Positions 50,193 through 50,247 of a DNA stretch of 50,247 nucleotides are shown piece after piece; position 1 is the first letter of the stretch; every line of letters begins with the position of its first letter. The DNA lies in the NCBI RefSeq assembly GCF_000717185.1, contig NZ_JNYE01000055.1:1-50247 (forward strand). The letters run 5' to 3'. The notes beneath the pieces were generated by a model. It was given only the letters and a program-made list of their open reading frames with translations. It was not told where the DNA came from and ran no database searches. This DNA comes from Kitasatospora phosalacinea (lineage in GTDB: Bacteria; Actinomycetota; Actinomycetes; Streptomycetales; Streptomycetaceae). The position numbers were made by a program, and so were the translations under genes.

Positions 50193-50247
50193 GCGGCTGG
50201 GGCGCCTTCCTGGAGCGGTGCGCGTACTTCGCTGACGGGGGTGGTGG
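50189..50247 (-). CDS. 3' end of an upstream biosynthetic-cluster gene (partial)
   Basis: On the minus strand the last codons read TTPVSEVRAPLQEGAPAA and then TGA. The TGA overlaps the NRPS ATG by the ATGA arrangement. The rest lies outside the window. The product is unknown, but the coupling places it in the same operon as the NRPS. Confidence 0.6.
   Translation of the reverse strand, partial: TTPVSEVRAPLQEGAPAA

Overview
The window is very GC-rich actinomycete DNA with strong G/C in third codon positions, GTG starts, many ATGA/GTGA gene overlaps and many genes that seem to lack a leader. The gene content (SigE-type sigma factor, DUF2568, a PP2C/HATPase regulator, a Gls24/AmaP cluster, a CebR-box cellulase pair and a DasR-like box) points to the Streptomycetaceae, either Streptomyces or Kitasatospora. 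It reads as chromosome. I saw no rRNA, tRNA, IS element, phage gene or CRISPR array.

Layout. 1-6.3 kb holds housekeeping and regulatory genes: an ECF sigma factor, a GNAT acetyltransferase, a NudK-like Nudix hydrolase coupled to a DUF4406 protein with a divergent DeoR/GlpR regulator, a pseudogene scar with a C16 tract, a HIT-like protein, and a TetR-SDR pair facing a DUF2568 membrane protein across clear operators. 6.35-11.25 kb holds two divergent secreted cellulases, GH5 and GH48. Each has an N-terminal CBM2 and a promoter followed by a CebR-type palindrome. 11.4-14.4 kb holds a secreted subtilase, a HipA-like kinase and an SRPBCC protein.

14.5-26.1 kb is an exopolysaccharide locus: a GT4 glycosyltransferase, a polyprenyl-phosphate sugar-1-phosphate transferase, a Wzy-like polymerase/ligase, a MurJ/Wzx-like flippase, a polysaccharide deacetylase, a second GT4, a Wzz-like protein and a CelD/FemAB-like acyltransferase. 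A GH26-like secreted hydrolase converges on the end. Most neighbouring genes overlap by a few bases, so this looks like one lipid-linked polymer assembly line with its own trimming and modifying enzymes.

26.4-33.2 kb holds a secreted PQQ-repeat protein, an ABC-F ATPase preceded by a 14-codon leader ORF whose stop overlaps the ABC-F start, a small HTH protein, an enoyl-CoA hydratase, and a five-gene Asp23/Gls24-AmaP envelope-stress operon. 33.4-44.5 kb holds an SDR, a secreted beta-helix protein with a DasR-like box in its promoter, a PAS-PAS-GAF-PP2C-HATPase regulator, a SURF1 protein and a DEDDh exonuclease-BRCT protein in one operon, a zinc alcohol dehydrogenase, DUF485 plus an ActP acetate symporter, and moaA behind a strongly structured leader.

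44.6-50.2 kb is the most unusual gene: one 1856-residue polypeptide arranged C-A-PCP-TE-MFS. It is a single NRPS module fused to its own exporter. The adenylation pocket reads as serine-specific, and the thioesterase has Cys in place of the catalytic Ser. It overlaps the end of another gene that runs off the right edge, so it belongs to a biosynthetic cluster that continues outside the window.
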